Shown: positions 5,181 to 5,672 of the stretch, in pieces
How positions within the stretch are numbered: the stretch's first letter is position 1
Layout of the letters: each line of letters begins with the position of its first letter
NCBI GenBank assembly: GCA_007132865.1
Contig: SLNU01000293.1
Coordinates: 1-5,672, forward strand
Length of the DNA: 5,672 nt
Reading direction: 5' to 3'
From: Bacteroidales bacterium
GTDB taxonomy: Bacteria > Bacteroidota > Bacteroidia > Bacteroidales > UBA7960
The notes under the pieces: model-generated
Database searches by the model: none
What the model was told of the DNA's origin: nothing
What the model saw: only the letters and a program-made list of their open reading frames with translations
Translations under genes and position numbers: made by a program

Positions 5181-5672
5181 ATGATGGCCGGCAGCACATA
5201 TCAAAAGTACCTGGACCTGAGGGAGAAATACGGTGTTTTTGTCTATGAGTCATTTCATTGCGAGGCCACCAGGGAAGGCCTGGAGCTTGGATTCCGCTTT
5301 CGCGCCGGCAAGGACCTGGTATTCCGGCCCCGCTTGTTTATTCATTTGCCGGGCCTGCTGCCTGAAAGATTGGCAGACCCTGCGATACAATCCCTGGCCT
5401 TTCATATCGGGATGGTGGAGATGATCTCCTATTGGAAGGCATTCTGCAGTCCGATTATCCACATTGAGCCTTACCTGCTGCAATCCGGCCAGCAGCTTTG
5501 GTGGAAAAAACTGTTCCGCCTCGGTCTGGCCGAATTTTTCCATACCAATGGCATCCCGCAGCCAGGTGAGGACATCTTTGATTTCTCGTTCGGGCCTACG
5601 GCTGCCCCATTGCCTGGATTTGCGGTCGGTTCCGCCGTTCCGTTGCCGGATCCCGTGGATACCTTTGGGGAA
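5181..5672 (+). CDS. Conserved protein of uncertain function, 5' part (possible MurL-like epimerase)
   Basis: The frame is open from ATG at 5181 (with a second ATG directly after it) to the window edge: 164 codons, no stop. The upstream leader is AT-rich and the frame is preceded by a promoter candidate, so the start is credible. The product is soluble-looking, with no signal peptide. Notable segments are YEKYGVFVYESF-like aromatic residues near 17-25, FRFRAG (38-43), FHIGMVEMISYWKAFCSP (about 73-90) and WWKKLFRLGLAEFFHTNGI (about 107-125). From memory, the last two are typical of a Bacteroidota protein family whose later part carries a GGGKDS loop and a C-terminal cysteine cluster, resembling the MurL UDP-MurNAc-L-Ala-L-Glu epimerase family. 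That part lies outside the window, so this is a hypothesis only. Pro-rich residues 138-164 look like a linker. Confidence 0.8.
   Translation, partial: MMAGSTYQKYLDLREKYGVFVYESFHCEATREGLELGFRFRAGKDLVFRPRLFIHLPGLLPERLADPAIQSLAFHIGMVEMISYWKAFCSPIIHIEPYLLQSGQQLWWKKLFRLGLAEFFHTNGIPQPGEDIFDFSFGPTAAPLPGFAVGSAVPLPDPVDTFGE

Noticed and set aside
5250..5543. A 97-codon minus-strand frame opposite the partial gene at 5181
   Set aside because: The plus-strand frame is open over the whole stretch and has recognisable conserved blocks. The minus frame has none.

Overview
The window looks like ordinary chromosome from a member of the Bacteroidota. The protein styles fit this phylum. There are no convincing Shine-Dalgarno sites in front of the genes. 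Several intergenic regions carry the Bacteroidota promoter signature (a -7 box TAnnTTTG, in some cases with TTG about 19-21 bases upstream). Genes are moderately GC-rich and intergenic regions are AT-rich. Class or genus cannot be settled from this sequence. No tRNA, rRNA, CRISPR array, insertion sequence or phage gene was found.

Layout from left to right: (1) gdhA (58-1398, +), an NADP-type glutamate dehydrogenase for ammonium assimilation. (2) A 116-base convergent gap with nested inverted repeats, plus a hairpin followed by Ts inside the 3' end of the next gene that could stop gdhA transcripts. (3) A two-gene minus-strand unit for surface polysaccharide: a Wzx-like flippase (2585-3844), whose stop codon overlaps by 4 bases the start of a non-hydrolysing UDP-GlcNAc 2-epimerase (1515-2588). 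(4) A divergent control region (3845-3973) with a promoter candidate for each direction, two helically phased T-tracts and an imperfect 22-base tandem duplication covering the start of the next gene. (5) aroK (3974-4489, +), shikimate kinase. (6) A YqgE/AlgH (UPF0301) protein (4500-5066, -), tail to tail with aroK across 10 bases. (7) A 114-base divergent region with two face-to-face promoter candidates arranged around one inverted repeat. (8) The first 164 codons of a conserved but uncharacterised Bacteroidota-type protein (5181 to the window end, +), possibly related to the MurL epimerase family.

The flippase and epimerase clearly belong together: one makes a nucleotide-sugar precursor and the other exports a lipid-linked glycan. 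The other genes are unrelated housekeeping functions (nitrogen assimilation, aromatic amino acid synthesis, an uncharacterised conserved protein). I see no new multi-gene system. The unusual material is regulatory: the symmetric divergent promoter at 5086-5155, and the duplicated aroK start region in which the upstream copy has ACG in place of ATG.
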